DNA of 20,620 nucleotides from CAZRHR01 sp964599915 (lineage in GTDB: Bacteria > Bacteroidota > Bacteroidia > CAIKAF01): the NCBI GenBank assembly GCA_964599915.1, contig CAZRHR010000050.1:1-20620 (forward strand), read 5' to 3'. Positions 6,494 through 14,709 of this stretch are shown here, piece after piece. Both the position numbers and the translations under genes were made by a program. Each line of letters starts with the position of its first letter. The stretch's first letter is position 1. The notes below the pieces were generated by a model, which saw nothing but the letters and a program-made list of their open reading frames with translations, was not told the DNA's origin and ran no database searches.

Positions 6494-7542
6494 TACAACT
6501 GAATGTTATAGTACCAAAGGTACCAATCTATAAAATTCTTTACGCCTTCTTGAACCAGCACTTTAGGCTTGTACCCATATTCAGTTTCCAATTCGTGCAC
6601 ATTGGCAAAGGACGCTGCGACATCGCCGGGCTGCATAGGTAAATAGTTGATTTTAGCTTTTTTTCCGAGGTTTTTTTCAATTTCACGCACGTAATCTATC
6701 AACTCGGTTGGCTTGCTAATGCCTATGTTGAGTACCCGGAAGGGGGCAGAGGAGCGGTCGGGTAGGGGCGCATTTCCCGGATCAAAACCCTCCCAAGGCT
6801 GGGCTGGTTTTTTCATCACCGCTGTGATACCTTTTACTATATCATCGATGTAGGTGAAGTCTCGCAGCATTTGGCCGTGGTTGTACAAATCGATGGGCTG
6901 CCCTTCAATGATGGCTTTGGTAAAAAGGAACAAGGCCATATCGGGTCTTCCCCATGGCCCATACGCCGTAAAAAACCGTAAGCCGGTGGTGGGCACACCA
7001 AACAAATGGCTGTAGGCGTGTGCCATAAGCTCATTGCTTTTTTTGGTGGCCGCGTACAAACTAATCGGGTGATTGGTGCCGTATTGGGTGGAATGAGGAA
7101 TATTGGTATTTAAACCATATACAGAAGATGAACTGGCATACACCAGGTGTTGGGGTGGATGATATCGGCACGCTTCTAACACTTGTAAGGTGGCAGTTAT
7201 GTTGGCATCAACGTACGCCATGGGTTCTGTTAAGCTATGCCGTACACCGGCTTGCGCAGCTAAATGAACCACCGCATCGTACGATTCAGCTTTCATCAAG
7301 TCATGCATCACGGTTCCGGTGAGGTCGGCCTGAATAAAACGAAAGGAATGGGTACTTGAATCTACCAGCGTATTGGCCTCCGGAACAATGCCCAACTGGG
7401 CCAAACGGGCCTTTTTAATGTTGGTATCGTAGTAATCATTGATGACATCTACGCCGGTCACTTCTAAGCCTAAGTCCAATAAATGACGGCTTAAATGAAA
7501 TCCAATAAAACCGGCGGTGCCCGTAACTAGTATTTTTCTCAC
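6493..7542 (-). CDS. NAD-dependent epimerase, likely UDP-glucuronate 4-epimerase
   Basis: This 349-residue short-chain epimerase/dehydratase has the N-terminal NAD motif TGTAGFIGFHL (GxxGxxG), a catalytic Ser region in YASSSSVYG, and YAATK as the YxxxK pair. Two stretches, TTGLRFFTAYGPWGRPDMA and MLRDFTYIDDIVKGI, are hallmarks of the UDP-glucuronate 4-epimerase group, which makes UDP-galacturonate for capsule or LPS. Exact substrate is inferred from these motifs. The start is GTG at 7542: the frame closes upstream with TAG and offers no ATG, and the Rossmann motif begins at residue 5. It overlaps the GNAT gene by one base and is divergent from the arabinose-donor operon. Confidence 0.92.
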   Translation of the reverse strand: MRKILVTGTAGFIGFHLSRHLLDLGLEVTGVDVINDYYDTNIKKARLAQLGIVPEANTLVDSSTHSFRFIQADLTGTVMHDLMKAESYDAVVHLAAQAGVRHSLTEPMAYVDANITATLQVLEACRYHPPQHLVYASSSSVYGLNTNIPHSTQYGTNHPISLYAATKKSNELMAHAYSHLFGVPTTGLRFFTAYGPWGRPDMALFLFTKAIIEGQPIDLYNHGQMLRDFTYIDDIVKGITAVMKKPAQPWEGFDPGNAPLPDRSSAPFRVLNIGISKPTELIDYVREIEKNLGKKAKINYLPMQPGDVAASFANVHELETEYGYKPKVLVQEGVKNFIDWYLWYYNIQL

Positions 7543-7595
7543 CTTTGTAGGAAATTCGCTGTAAATCTAAGTAAAAATAAACAGACAGGGGAAAC

Positions 7596-8480
7596 ATGAT
7601 GCTTGTTCAGCTTTTTAGGGTAGGCCAATGGTCCAAGAATTTGTTTCTGTTCCTGCCTATTTTTTTCTCAGGTCATCTTTTTGAACTGAACCGCATGGTG
7701 CATACCGCCTTCGGTTTTCTTTTGTTTTCCTTGGCAGCCTCTTCCATTTACATTTTGAATGATGTGAAAGATATCGCGCAGGACCGGTTGCACCCTGAAA
7801 AATCTAAACGTCCCATTCCTGCCGGAAAAATATCTGTTCCTGCCGCCTTAAGTATTGGGGCGGTTCTGTTATCCATCGCACTTTTTGGTGGATATGTACT
7901 TTCTCCTGCCTTTTTCACCATACTTGCCAGTTATGTAGGTATGAACATTGCCTACACCTTATATTTTAAACAAGTGTCGGTGGTGGATGTGGCCATGATT
8001 GCCACCGGATTTACACTCAGGGTCTTGGCTGGAGGAACTTTAGCAGAAGTATTGATTTCGCATTGGATTCTCATCATGACTTTTTTGCTGGCTTTTTTCC
8101 TAGGCTTAGCCAAACGCCGAGACGATGTGTTGATGCTCATGGCCAGTGGAAAACCCATGCGAAAATCCTTGGTGGGCTATAATATTGAGTTCATTCAAGC
8201 GGCCATGGTACTCATGGCCGGTGTGGTGGTGGTGGCCTATTTAATGTACACGTTGAGCGAAGAGGTCATGGCCAGGTTTGGAACCCCTCATTTATATGCC
8301 ACAGGGATTTTTGTGTTGCTAGGTATTTTGCGTTATTTTCAACTCACTCTTATCACCCAAAATTCCGGAAATCCCACCCGATTGTTACTCAAAGACCGAC
8401 CGTTACAATTTATTTTATTGGCCTGGATTATTAGTTTTTACCTGATTATTTACGTGAATAAATCCGCCTGGAACCTATGA
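7596..8480 (+). CDS. Decaprenyl-phosphate phosphoribosyltransferase-like UbiA prenyltransferase
   Basis: This polytopic membrane enzyme of 294 residues belongs to the UbiA superfamily. The first Asp-rich motif is N55-D56-xx-D59-xxx-D63, followed by KSKRP (69-73). The second region has VVDVAMIATGFTLRVLAG and then LAKRRDDVL. The opening LFRVGQWSKNLFLFLP and the GFxLRxxAG stretch match the DPPR synthase branch (Rv3806c type), which transfers phosphoribose from PRPP to polyprenyl phosphate, rather than quinone or heme synthases. Multiple hydrophobic helices are evident. The next two genes are DprE1- and DprE2-like, which strongly supports this role. Its TGA overlaps the next ATG (ATGA). A second ATG immediately follows the first. 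The lipid length in this organism is unknown. Confidence 0.92.
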   Translation: MMLVQLFRVGQWSKNLFLFLPIFFSGHLFELNRMVHTAFGFLLFSLAASSIYILNDVKDIAQDRLHPEKSKRPIPAGKISVPAALSIGAVLLSIALFGGYVLSPAFFTILASYVGMNIAYTLYFKQVSVVDVAMIATGFTLRVLAGGTLAEVLISHWILIMTFLLAFFLGLAKRRDDVLMLMASGKPMRKSLVGYNIEFIQAAMVLMAGVVVVAYLMYTLSEEVMARFGTPHLYATGIFVLLGILRYFQLTLITQNSGNPTRLLLKDRPLQFILLAWIISFYLIIYVNKSAWNL

Positions 8481-9814
8481 ATCGGACCATCACCAATTGG
8501 GGAAAGTACCCGGAGCGTTCCGTAGATTGGTGGGCGCCCACCCAAGCGGAAAGTCTGGCGCAGTTTCCGGATAGCCGTGGATGGATTGCACGCGGCATGG
8601 GGCGATGTTACGGGGACTCCGCTTTGGCAGACCATGTGGTATCCACCTTAAATCTTCGTCATTTATTAGATTTTCAGCCGGATACGGGATTACTTACTTG
8701 TGAAGCCGGTGTGACCTTCGATGCCATTCTTAAGGTATTTGTGCCCAAAGGTTTCTTTTTACCCGTAACGCCCGGTACCAAGTTTGTAACCGCCGGCGGT
8801 GCCTTGGCCTCCGATGTCCATGGGAAAAATCACCATGTGGCCGGTACCTTCTCGGATCATGTTGTTTGGTTCGATGTACAGGTGGCCGACGGACGTGTGT
8901 TGCGCTGTTCACGTACTGAAAATGAGCAACTTTTCCAGCTTACCTGCGGCGGAATGGGACTCACGGGACTCATCCTCAGGTTGGCCTTTTACCTGAAACC
9001 TATTCCTACGGCCTACATTCGTCAAAAAACCTTGGTGGCACGGAACCTTCAGGAAGTCATGGATTTATTTGAAGAACATCAATCCTGCACCAATTCTGTG
9101 GCCTGGATCGATTGTCTTCAAAAAGGTAAAAATATAGGACGCAGCCTGTTGATGCTTGGAGAATTTGCTACGCCCGATCAATTGAGCAAAAAACAAGCTC
9201 AACAACCCTTTGCCGTGCATGCTCCGCCGAAGTGGACGGTGCCCTTCGATTTTCCCTCCTATGTATTGAATTCATTCAGCGTTAAGGCGTTCAATTTTCT
9301 TTTTTACCATAAGCAATGGGCCAAGGAAAGCACCCAGACCTTGCATTATGAACCATTTTATTATCCCTTAGATGCGATTCATCATTGGAACCGGATTTAC
9401 GGGAAAAATGGTTTCACGCAATATCAGTTTGTTTTGCCTAAAGCCGCCAGTAGGGAGGGATTAACGGATATTTTGTCCCGGATCGCCCAGCGGAACATGG
9501 GGTCTTTTTTATCCGTGTTAAAGTTGTTTGGACCCCAAGATCCACAGTACCTACGCTTTCCCATGGAAGGCTATACGTTGGCTCTGGATTTTAAAATTAC
9601 CCCGGATCTTTGGGCGTTTTTGGAGGAGTTGGACCAATTGGTGTTGGCGTATGGCGGACGTTTATATTTGACCAAGGATGTGCGCATGTCCGCTGATTTT
9701 TTTCACCAAACCTATCCCCAAATCCAAGATTTTAAAACCGCGTTGCGGGAGTGGGACCCCCAACAAAAATTTAGCAGTGAACAATCGAAACGTTTAGGAA
9801 TACATGGCGAATAA
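8477..9814 (+). CDS. dprE1: FAD-dependent decaprenylphosphoryl-ribose 2-oxidase (DprE1-like)
   Basis: This flavoenzyme of 445 residues oxidises the 2'-OH of polyprenyl-phosphoryl-ribose, the first half of the epimerisation to the arabinose form. The FAD_binding_4 domain shows RGMGRCYGDSAL (39-50) and TPGTKFVTAGGALASDVHGKNHH (98-120), close to the PGTRxVTxGGAxASDxHGKNHH segment of mycobacterial DprE1; H115 equals the flavin-contacting His. The C-terminal half ends with RLYLTKDVRMSADFFHQTYP, where K400 matches the active-site Lys. The position of the Cys targeted by covalent benzothiazinones (Mtb C387) is Ala369 here (GYTLALDF). It overlaps the upstream gene by 4 bases and the next by 11. Confidence 0.94.
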   Translation: MNRTITNWGKYPERSVDWWAPTQAESLAQFPDSRGWIARGMGRCYGDSALADHVVSTLNLRHLLDFQPDTGLLTCEAGVTFDAILKVFVPKGFFLPVTPGTKFVTAGGALASDVHGKNHHVAGTFSDHVVWFDVQVADGRVLRCSRTENEQLFQLTCGGMGLTGLILRLAFYLKPIPTAYIRQKTLVARNLQEVMDLFEEHQSCTNSVAWIDCLQKGKNIGRSLLMLGEFATPDQLSKKQAQQPFAVHAPPKWTVPFDFPSYVLNSFSVKAFNFLFYHKQWAKESTQTLHYEPFYYPLDAIHHWNRIYGKNGFTQYQFVLPKAASREGLTDILSRIAQRNMGSFLSVLKLFGPQDPQYLRFPMEGYTLALDFKITPDLWAFLEELDQLVLAYGGRLYLTKDVRMSADFFHQTYPQIQDFKTALREWDPQQKFSSEQSKRLGIHGE

Positions 9815-10541
9815 ATGGGCTTTAATTTTAGGTGCGTATGCCGATGTGGGTTCGGCGATGGCGGAAGCTTTGGCAGCGCAAGGCTATCATTTGCAGTTGG
9901 CCGGCAGGTCCCAGGCGCGTTTGGCACGTTTGGCCAAAGACCTTGAGATAAAATACGGTATTCAAACTGCCATTTTTCCTTTGGATGCCATGGATTTTCA
10001 ACACATTCAATCTACACTAAATCAGCTTTCTCCTTTACCTGATGTGGCCGTGCAGGTGTTTGGTTACCTTGGTGACCAGGAAAAGGGCATGACGGATACC
10101 GAAGAATCGCTACGCATCTTACACACCAATTTCACCGGGGCCGTGCTTTGCCTGAATACTTTGATGGTACGGATGGAGCAACGCGGCTCAGGCGTTATTG
10201 CCGGCGTTAGTTCCGTCGCCGGAGAGCGGGGACGCATGAGCAACTTTTTATACGGTAGTGCCAAGGCCGGTTTAACCACCTACTTGGCCGGATTGCGCAA
10301 CCGTGGATTTCATTCCGGTGTCCGCGTGATCACGTTGAAGCCGGGATTTATTCAAACCGCCATGACCGCCCATTTAACTTTGCCTCCCGCCTTAACCGCT
10401 ACGCCGGAAGAGGTGGCCCGCGGCTTTATGAAAGCGCTTCGGGGAAATCAACACGTGGTGTTTACCAAATGGATGTGGAAATACATCATGTGGATCATTC
10501 GCCAGATTCCAGAAGGCATGTTTATTCGGAAAAAATTGTAA
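9804..10541 (+). CDS. dprE2: SDR decaprenylphosphoryl-2-keto-ribose reductase (DprE2-like)
   Basis: This NAD(P)H-dependent short-chain dehydrogenase of 245 residues reduces the 2-keto intermediate to polyprenyl-phosphoryl-D-arabinose. The cofactor motif is G10-AYADV-G16. The SDR catalytic set is N109, S137, Y150 and K154. VFGYLGDQE, SSVAGERGRMSNFLYGSAKAGL and the IPEGMF end are close to what I recall of mycobacterial DprE2, so the call rests on more than generic SDR features. The ATG lies inside the dprE1-like gene (11-base overlap), so the two are probably translated together and act as a pair at the inner membrane. The first glycine motif is unusual (GAYADVG rather than GASSDIG). Confidence 0.92.
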   Translation: MANKWALILGAYADVGSAMAEALAAQGYHLQLAGRSQARLARLAKDLEIKYGIQTAIFPLDAMDFQHIQSTLNQLSPLPDVAVQVFGYLGDQEKGMTDTEESLRILHTNFTGAVLCLNTLMVRMEQRGSGVIAGVSSVAGERGRMSNFLYGSAKAGLTTYLAGLRNRGFHSGVRVITLKPGFIQTAMTAHLTLPPALTATPEEVARGFMKALRGNQHVVFTKWMWKYIMWIIRQIPEGMFIRKKL

Positions 10542-10805
10542 GTCCGGGAGACCATGGCGTGATTTCATGCGATGGGTGGTTCATGTAATGTGAAAACGCA
10601 CACCGGTGGTTTACTTGTCGGCCGCTTGATGTGTTGGTTTGAAAATGAATCCATCTGCTTGCCAAAGACAAGTAAAGTAAAACTTGGTAAAAAGCAGTTT
10701 TTAAGAGAAAATTGCAAGGGTATGTACCAAGCCGTTTGCGCAATTGTTTAAATACATGTTCCCAAACCGGGAAACGCAGGGCGGTCTTTTCATTCAAAAC
10801 CATCC
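10542..10805. other. Convergent intergenic region with a long-spaced inverted repeat
   Basis: This gap lies between the convergent dprE2-like and helicase genes. It holds a perfect 10-bp inverted repeat, TTTACTTGTC (10610-10619) and GACAAGTAAA (10667-10676), separated by 47 bases. No T-run follows, so it is not a standard terminator. A 93-codon minus-strand frame (10522-10803) crosses the gap but shows no recognisable domain. Confidence 0.5.
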
Positions 10806-13082
10806 CTATGGATTCACAGAAACTTCTTCTTCAGATTTAGCCGTGTTTTTTTCGGGTGGAAAGGCAAGAAATCTACCCATCCACACATCGAACCACGAAA
10901 ACTCGGCAGGTAGATGCGCGCGAAGTTCGCCCAAGGGTAAGTCTTTGTCGAATTTTTCTACTTGCTGTTGCAGGTATTTGAGCCGTTCGTCTTTCATGAA
11001 ATCGGAAGGTTGTAAGGCGCCCTCCAATAAGAGTTTACGCACATGGCCTTCCACCGTAGATACTGCAAGTTGGCGGGTATCGGCAATTTCTTGAAAAGAA
11101 AATTTTTCTTTCACCAAGGCACGGGTTACCTCTAAACTGCTGCCTTTGATGGTTTTCCCCTTTTTCTTTTTAATGAGTCGCACTTCTGCGTTGTTATCCT
11201 CTTCTTCATCAGTGATTTGATTTCTCCATTCTAAAGGAAAAAGCGCCTCCATGGTCTGGCGATTCAGGGTAAAATCGCCCCGTAAAGACAAGGCCATCCA
11301 TTCACATTGATAAAAGAGTTGAAGCCTGGAAAGAAGCAAGAAATCCAAGTGCTCCAAGGCTTTAACCACGGCTTTCTGCCCTTTCTTTTTTCTCGCTGCG
11401 GCCAATTGTCCCAATAATTCTTTTCCCAATTGGGTAAGTGGCGCCTCGAAATACTTACGGGCCGCTTCAAAACGTTCTGCCAGGTAGGTGTAGTTTACGG
11501 GTATTTCCTCCCAACACCGAGCAAGTTGACGGGTAAATTTTTCCCCGACACCCTGCCATTCATTTAAGAGGACCAGGCTTTTTCCTGCCCAGGCCATCAG
11601 GTCTCCCTTGGTGGCTTTGAATAAGTCTTTTTCATCGACCAAAACCTCTCTCCATTGCGCTGTTAAATCCCTGAAATTAAATGCTATTTGTGTTTTTTGC
11701 CGTAAAAAGTCACAGGTGGCATCTGTCAGCGTTTCATCTAATGGCGCCTGTTCTTCTGCCGCTTCAGTGAATTTGACCAGCGCCAAATCGGGCTCAAGTC
11801 CACGTTGCGGAAATGGGGAGGTAAGCACTAACCCTTCTAAACTTCGCAGTCTTGATAAGGCCACATAGGTTTGTCCCGCCGCAAAAACCTGTTGAATATC
11901 TAAAATGGCTTTGTCGAAACTTAATCCTTGGCTTTTATGTATGGTGATGGCCCAAGCCAAGCGCAATGGGAACTGCCTGAAGGTCCCCAGAATTTCTTCA
12001 TGGATGGTCCCATCTTTGGCATCCACGGCATATTTCATGTGGTTCCAGGTGTAAGGACTGACTTCTATTTCTTGTCCATTTTCATCAATCACCCAAACTT
12101 CACCATGGTTTCCAAGGGATAAAGTGCCAATTTTCCCGTTGAAAAATCTGCCTTTTCCCGTGGGATCATTTTTGATGAACATCACCTGTGCCTTGTCTTT
12201 TAAATGCAAGGTCGCTTCACACGGATACATATAGGGCGGAAACTGATCAATCACTTCCGCCACAAATTGCACCACTTTACCCGGCAAAGCTTGTAATTCC
12301 CTTCGGTTGATGTCTTCTGCCGTTGCATTGTGTGTGGTGAGCGTGATGTATCCGCTTTGCGGGTCGGGACGAAAACCGGGTCTGTAATGTTGGTTTAAAA
12401 GCGCAATGTCGGTTTCGTCCGCCTCATTATACCGAATATGGTTGAGTAAGTCGGTAAATACAGGATCTTTTTGGCGGTAAATGGTGGTGAGTTCTATGTA
12501 TACGGGCGGCTGGTTTTGCAGCGCCCGCGCATGGAAAAAGTAGGGCGAAGGGTAATAGGTCTTCAAGTATCGCCATTCCTCGTCCTTGACCACCGGAGGC
12601 AGTTGCATCATGTCCCCAATGAACAGCACCTGGATTCCGCCAAAGGGTTTGGGCGATCGCCGTACGGTCTGTAACACCTGATGGATGGCGTCGAGTAAGT
12701 CGGCCCGAAGCATGCTGACTTCGTCGATGACTAGGAGTTCCGCATGTTGAATCAATTTTCTTTTTTCTTCGGACATGCGCATGTGGCGTGTTAGGCTTTG
12801 CGCCGATTCCATGACCACCGGGCCTTCTAAGATGGGAGGCGTATGCGCAGGTAGATAGCCACCAAAAGGCAGTTGAAATAAAGAATGAAGCGTCACTCCG
12901 CCCGCATTTAGAGCAGCAATGCCGGTAGGCGCAGCAACCAACATACGTTTATGACAGTCCTTTTGCAGGTTTTTCAGGAAAGTAGTTTTCCCGGTGCCTG
13001 CTTTTCCGGTCAAAAAAACATTACGTTGGGTAAAGGAGATAAAATAATATGCCAGTGTGGCCGGGTCTTGCATATCACCCAT
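10806..13082 (-). CDS. PIF1/RecD-like superfamily 1B DNA helicase with C-terminal HTH domain
   Basis: This ATP-dependent helicase has 758 residues. Motif I (Walker A) is GKAGTGKTT (26-34), Ia is APTGIAALNAGG, and motif II (Walker B) is VIDEVSML (118-125). GDMMQLPP is motif III. LAWAITIHKSQGLSFDKAI and TYVALSRLRSLEGL are the late PIF1/RecD2 motifs. A charged middle region follows, containing an HRDC-like helical stretch. Then comes a basic KKKKGKTIKGSSLEVTRAL stretch and a helix-turn-helix domain (SFQEIADTRQLAVSTVEGHV) like the HTH_40 tail of RecQ/PIF1 helicases in Bacteroidota. A role in genome maintenance is inferred. ATGs at 13082 and 13073 are both possible; a TATATTTG box lies 16 bases upstream of the first. 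Its promoter region is shared with the divergent Fur-type gene. Confidence 0.92.
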   Translation of the reverse strand: MGDMQDPATLAYYFISFTQRNVFLTGKAGTGKTTFLKNLQKDCHKRMLVAAPTGIAALNAGGVTLHSLFQLPFGGYLPAHTPPILEGPVVMESAQSLTRHMRMSEEKRKLIQHAELLVIDEVSMLRADLLDAIHQVLQTVRRSPKPFGGIQVLFIGDMMQLPPVVKDEEWRYLKTYYPSPYFFHARALQNQPPVYIELTTIYRQKDPVFTDLLNHIRYNEADETDIALLNQHYRPGFRPDPQSGYITLTTHNATAEDINRRELQALPGKVVQFVAEVIDQFPPYMYPCEATLHLKDKAQVMFIKNDPTGKGRFFNGKIGTLSLGNHGEVWVIDENGQEIEVSPYTWNHMKYAVDAKDGTIHEEILGTFRQFPLRLAWAITIHKSQGLSFDKAILDIQQVFAAGQTYVALSRLRSLEGLVLTSPFPQRGLEPDLALVKFTEAAEEQAPLDETLTDATCDFLRQKTQIAFNFRDLTAQWREVLVDEKDLFKATKGDLMAWAGKSLVLLNEWQGVGEKFTRQLARCWEEIPVNYTYLAERFEAARKYFEAPLTQLGKELLGQLAAARKKKGQKAVVKALEHLDFLLLSRLQLFYQCEWMALSLRGDFTLNRQTMEALFPLEWRNQITDEEEDNNAEVRLIKKKKGKTIKGSSLEVTRALVKEKFSFQEIADTRQLAVSTVEGHVRKLLLEGALQPSDFMKDERLKYLQQQVEKFDKDLPLGELRAHLPAEFSWFDVWMGRFLAFPPEKNTAKSEEEVSVNP

Positions 13083-13097
13083 GAACCTGTTTTCCTA

Positions 13098-13105
13098 CAA
13101 ATATA
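13098..13105 (-). promoter_or_regulatory. -7 promoter box of the helicase gene
   Basis: The minus strand reads TATATTTG, an exact TAnnTTTG match, 15 bases before the ATG at 13082. Transcription would start near 13093, giving a leader of about 10 bases to that ATG or about 20 to the ATG at 13073. Confidence 0.5.
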
Positions 13106-13176
13106 CAACACCGAAAGGGGGGGTGGGGATTTTTTTTTGCGCGCTTCACGGTTTTTATCCCACGGGGAAAAATGGC

Positions 13177-13184
13177 TATCTTTG
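13177..13184 (+). promoter_or_regulatory. -7 promoter box abutting the Fur-type gene start
   Basis: TATCTTTG matches TAnnTTTG exactly and ends only four bases before the ATG at 13189. Transcription would begin at or next to that ATG, so the mRNA would be leaderless. Alternatively translation starts at the ATG at 13207, which would leave a leader of about 18 bases. Confidence 0.5.
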
Positions 13185-13188
13185 CCCC

Positions 13189-13635
13189 ATGGCAAACCTT
13201 CAAGCCATGTTGCAACGTGCAGATTTGCGCAAAACCGGTGCCCGTTTGGCCATTTTGGAGTTTCTCCAAAGTGCCCGCGGAGCTTCTGCATTGAGCGATT
13301 TAGAGCGCGATTTGGGCAAAGTGGCGGACAGGGCGACGCTGTACCGCACCCTTATTACTTTTGAAGAACATGGACTGGTGCACCGCGTAGTAGATCCGGA
13401 AGGGGTGGTGCGGTATGCCCTTTGTGGCACAGATTGCCATACCGAAGACCATAACCATGCCCATGTCCATTTTTCCTGTTCCCAATGCGGGCAACTGCTA
13501 TGTTTGTCTGAAACTCATTTGCCGGCCATTGCTCTGCCACCGGGTTTCCAGCCCCAAGGCTTACAATTGGTGTTTCATGGCTTATGTGACCATTGCAGTG
13601 GGGCGGCCGCTTCTTTGCCTCCATTGACTTCCTAA
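13189..13635 (+). CDS. Fur-family metal-dependent transcriptional regulator
   Basis: This small Fur/Zur/PerR-type repressor has 148 residues. The N-terminal winged helix ends with DRATLYRTLITFEEHGLVHRV (47-67), the typical recognition-helix region. The dimerisation half has two CxxC pairs, C97/C100 (CSQCG) and C133/C136 (CDHCSG), the structural zinc site. Between them and the wing is a His-rich run, CHTEDHNHAHVHF (83-95), suited to sensing metal. The regulated metal (Fe, Zn or peroxide response via Fe) cannot be told. The frame extends upstream but that part lacks homology-like features, so the ATG at 13189 or at 13207 (MLQRADLRKTGARL) is the start. Its TAA overlaps the next ATG by one base. 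It is divergent from the helicase. Confidence 0.93.
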   Translation: MANLQAMLQRADLRKTGARLAILEFLQSARGASALSDLERDLGKVADRATLYRTLITFEEHGLVHRVVDPEGVVRYALCGTDCHTEDHNHAHVHFSCSQCGQLLCLSETHLPAIALPPGFQPQGLQLVFHGLCDHCSGAAASLPPLTS

Positions 13636-14585
13636 TGCTTCCCATCGCAGCGTCCCTATCCATGGAACATCGCCCCAAACTGAGCATTGTGATTTGCACC
13701 TACAACCGGGCGCATTTTTTAGGCGACACATTGAAATCCTTGGCGGATCAAGGTTTTCCGGCTTCAGATTATGAGCTTTTACTTGTGGACAATGCCTCTA
13801 CAGATGCTACGCCAACCCTTGCCCAAGACTTTGCTTCGGCGCATGCAAACGTACCCTTTCGTTATGTTCTGGAAACCCGGCAAGGTTTGTCTAATGCACG
13901 CAATAGAGGAATAGCGGAAGCGCAAGGAGACGTATTGGTTTTTTTGGATGACGATGTTCGGTTGGAAAAAAATTACCTAGGCATCATTCAAGATTTTTAC
14001 GCAAAACATCCGGAGGTAATGGCGACCGGAAACACCATTATTCCGGAGTATTTGTATGCGTGTCCGTCGTGGATGTCGGTTTATCTGGCGCCTTTGGTGG
14101 GTTATCACCGATGGAGCCAAGCCACCAGACCCTACCATGGTCGTAAGTTTCCTGTGGGTGCGAGCATGGCGTTTCGGAAAACCGTTTTTGTGGAGGTAGG
14201 TGATTTTAACCCGGCCTTGGGGCGGACAGGAAAGGTACTGGGCGGCAACGAGGAAAAGGATTTATTTTACCGGATGCGCGGCTTAGGAATGTCCATTTGG
14301 TTTTTGGCGGATGCGGTGGTGTATCACCAGATTGATGATCGACGGTTGACGTTGGATTATGTGCGTCGGCAAGCCATAGGTGTTGGATTGAGTGAGCGGA
14401 TTCGGTTGCGTCAGAAAGGAGGAGTAGCCATAATGGGAAAAGTGTGGGAAGAAGGGGTAAAGACCCTTGCGACCCTAGTGTTATCTTTTGGATTTGTATT
14501 GCGTGGTTCTTTGGCGAAGGCTTGGATGTTGTTGCGTTTTAGGGTGTGGGTTTGGCGTGGGTTGTTGGGTTTAGGTCAGGCGTAG
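13635..14585 (+). CDS. GT2-family glycosyltransferase
   Basis: This 316-residue, probably membrane-associated inverting glycosyltransferase has a GT-A fold. LSIVICTYNRA (16-26) opens the nucleotide-binding fold. LLVDNASTDAT (49-59), ETRQGLSNARNRGIAEAQGD (80-99) and VLVFLDDDV (100-108, with the metal-binding DDD) follow. The later GNEEKDLFYRMRGLG carries the ED-like catalytic acid region. The C-terminus (from about residue 275) is hydrophobic and basic and may sit on the membrane. Sugar and acceptor are unknown; a cell-surface glycan is likely. The ATG at 13635 overlaps the Fur-type stop (TAATG), suggesting coupling. An ATG at 13662 (MEHRPKLS) would fit the family's usual short N-terminus equally well. 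Linkage of a sugar transferase to a metal regulator is uncommon. Confidence 0.92.
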   Translation: MLPIAASLSMEHRPKLSIVICTYNRAHFLGDTLKSLADQGFPASDYELLLVDNASTDATPTLAQDFASAHANVPFRYVLETRQGLSNARNRGIAEAQGDVLVFLDDDVRLEKNYLGIIQDFYAKHPEVMATGNTIIPEYLYACPSWMSVYLAPLVGYHRWSQATRPYHGRKFPVGASMAFRKTVFVEVGDFNPALGRTGKVLGGNEEKDLFYRMRGLGMSIWFLADAVVYHQIDDRRLTLDYVRRQAIGVGLSERIRLRQKGGVAIMGKVWEEGVKTLATLVLSFGFVLRGSLAKAWMLLRFRVWVWRGLLGLGQA

Positions 14586-14628
14586 GGGTTACGGGAAAAA
14601 GTGAATGCTTCGGACGAAGGAGACACAA

Positions 14629-14661
14629 AAAAAGCACCGAACGATTAGGCTGGTGCTTTTT
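14629..14661. terminator. Bidirectional rho-independent terminator
   Basis: AAAAAGCACC (14629-14638) pairs with GGTGCTTTTT (14652-14661) around a 13-base loop. The A-run on one side and T-run on the other let it end both the rightward glycosyltransferase and the leftward DUF3127 gene. Confidence 0.75.
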
Positions 14662-14709
14662 GTAAAGTGAAATGAATGTTTTTTTGGTTGCCTCAGGGCC
14701 ATTTTTCCG

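Noticed and set aside
10522..10803. 93-codon minus-strand frame just downstream of the helicase
   Set aside because: No recognisable domain, overlaps the dprE2-like 3' end, and has no promoter or family-like features. It could be a real small gene, but nothing in the sequence supports it.
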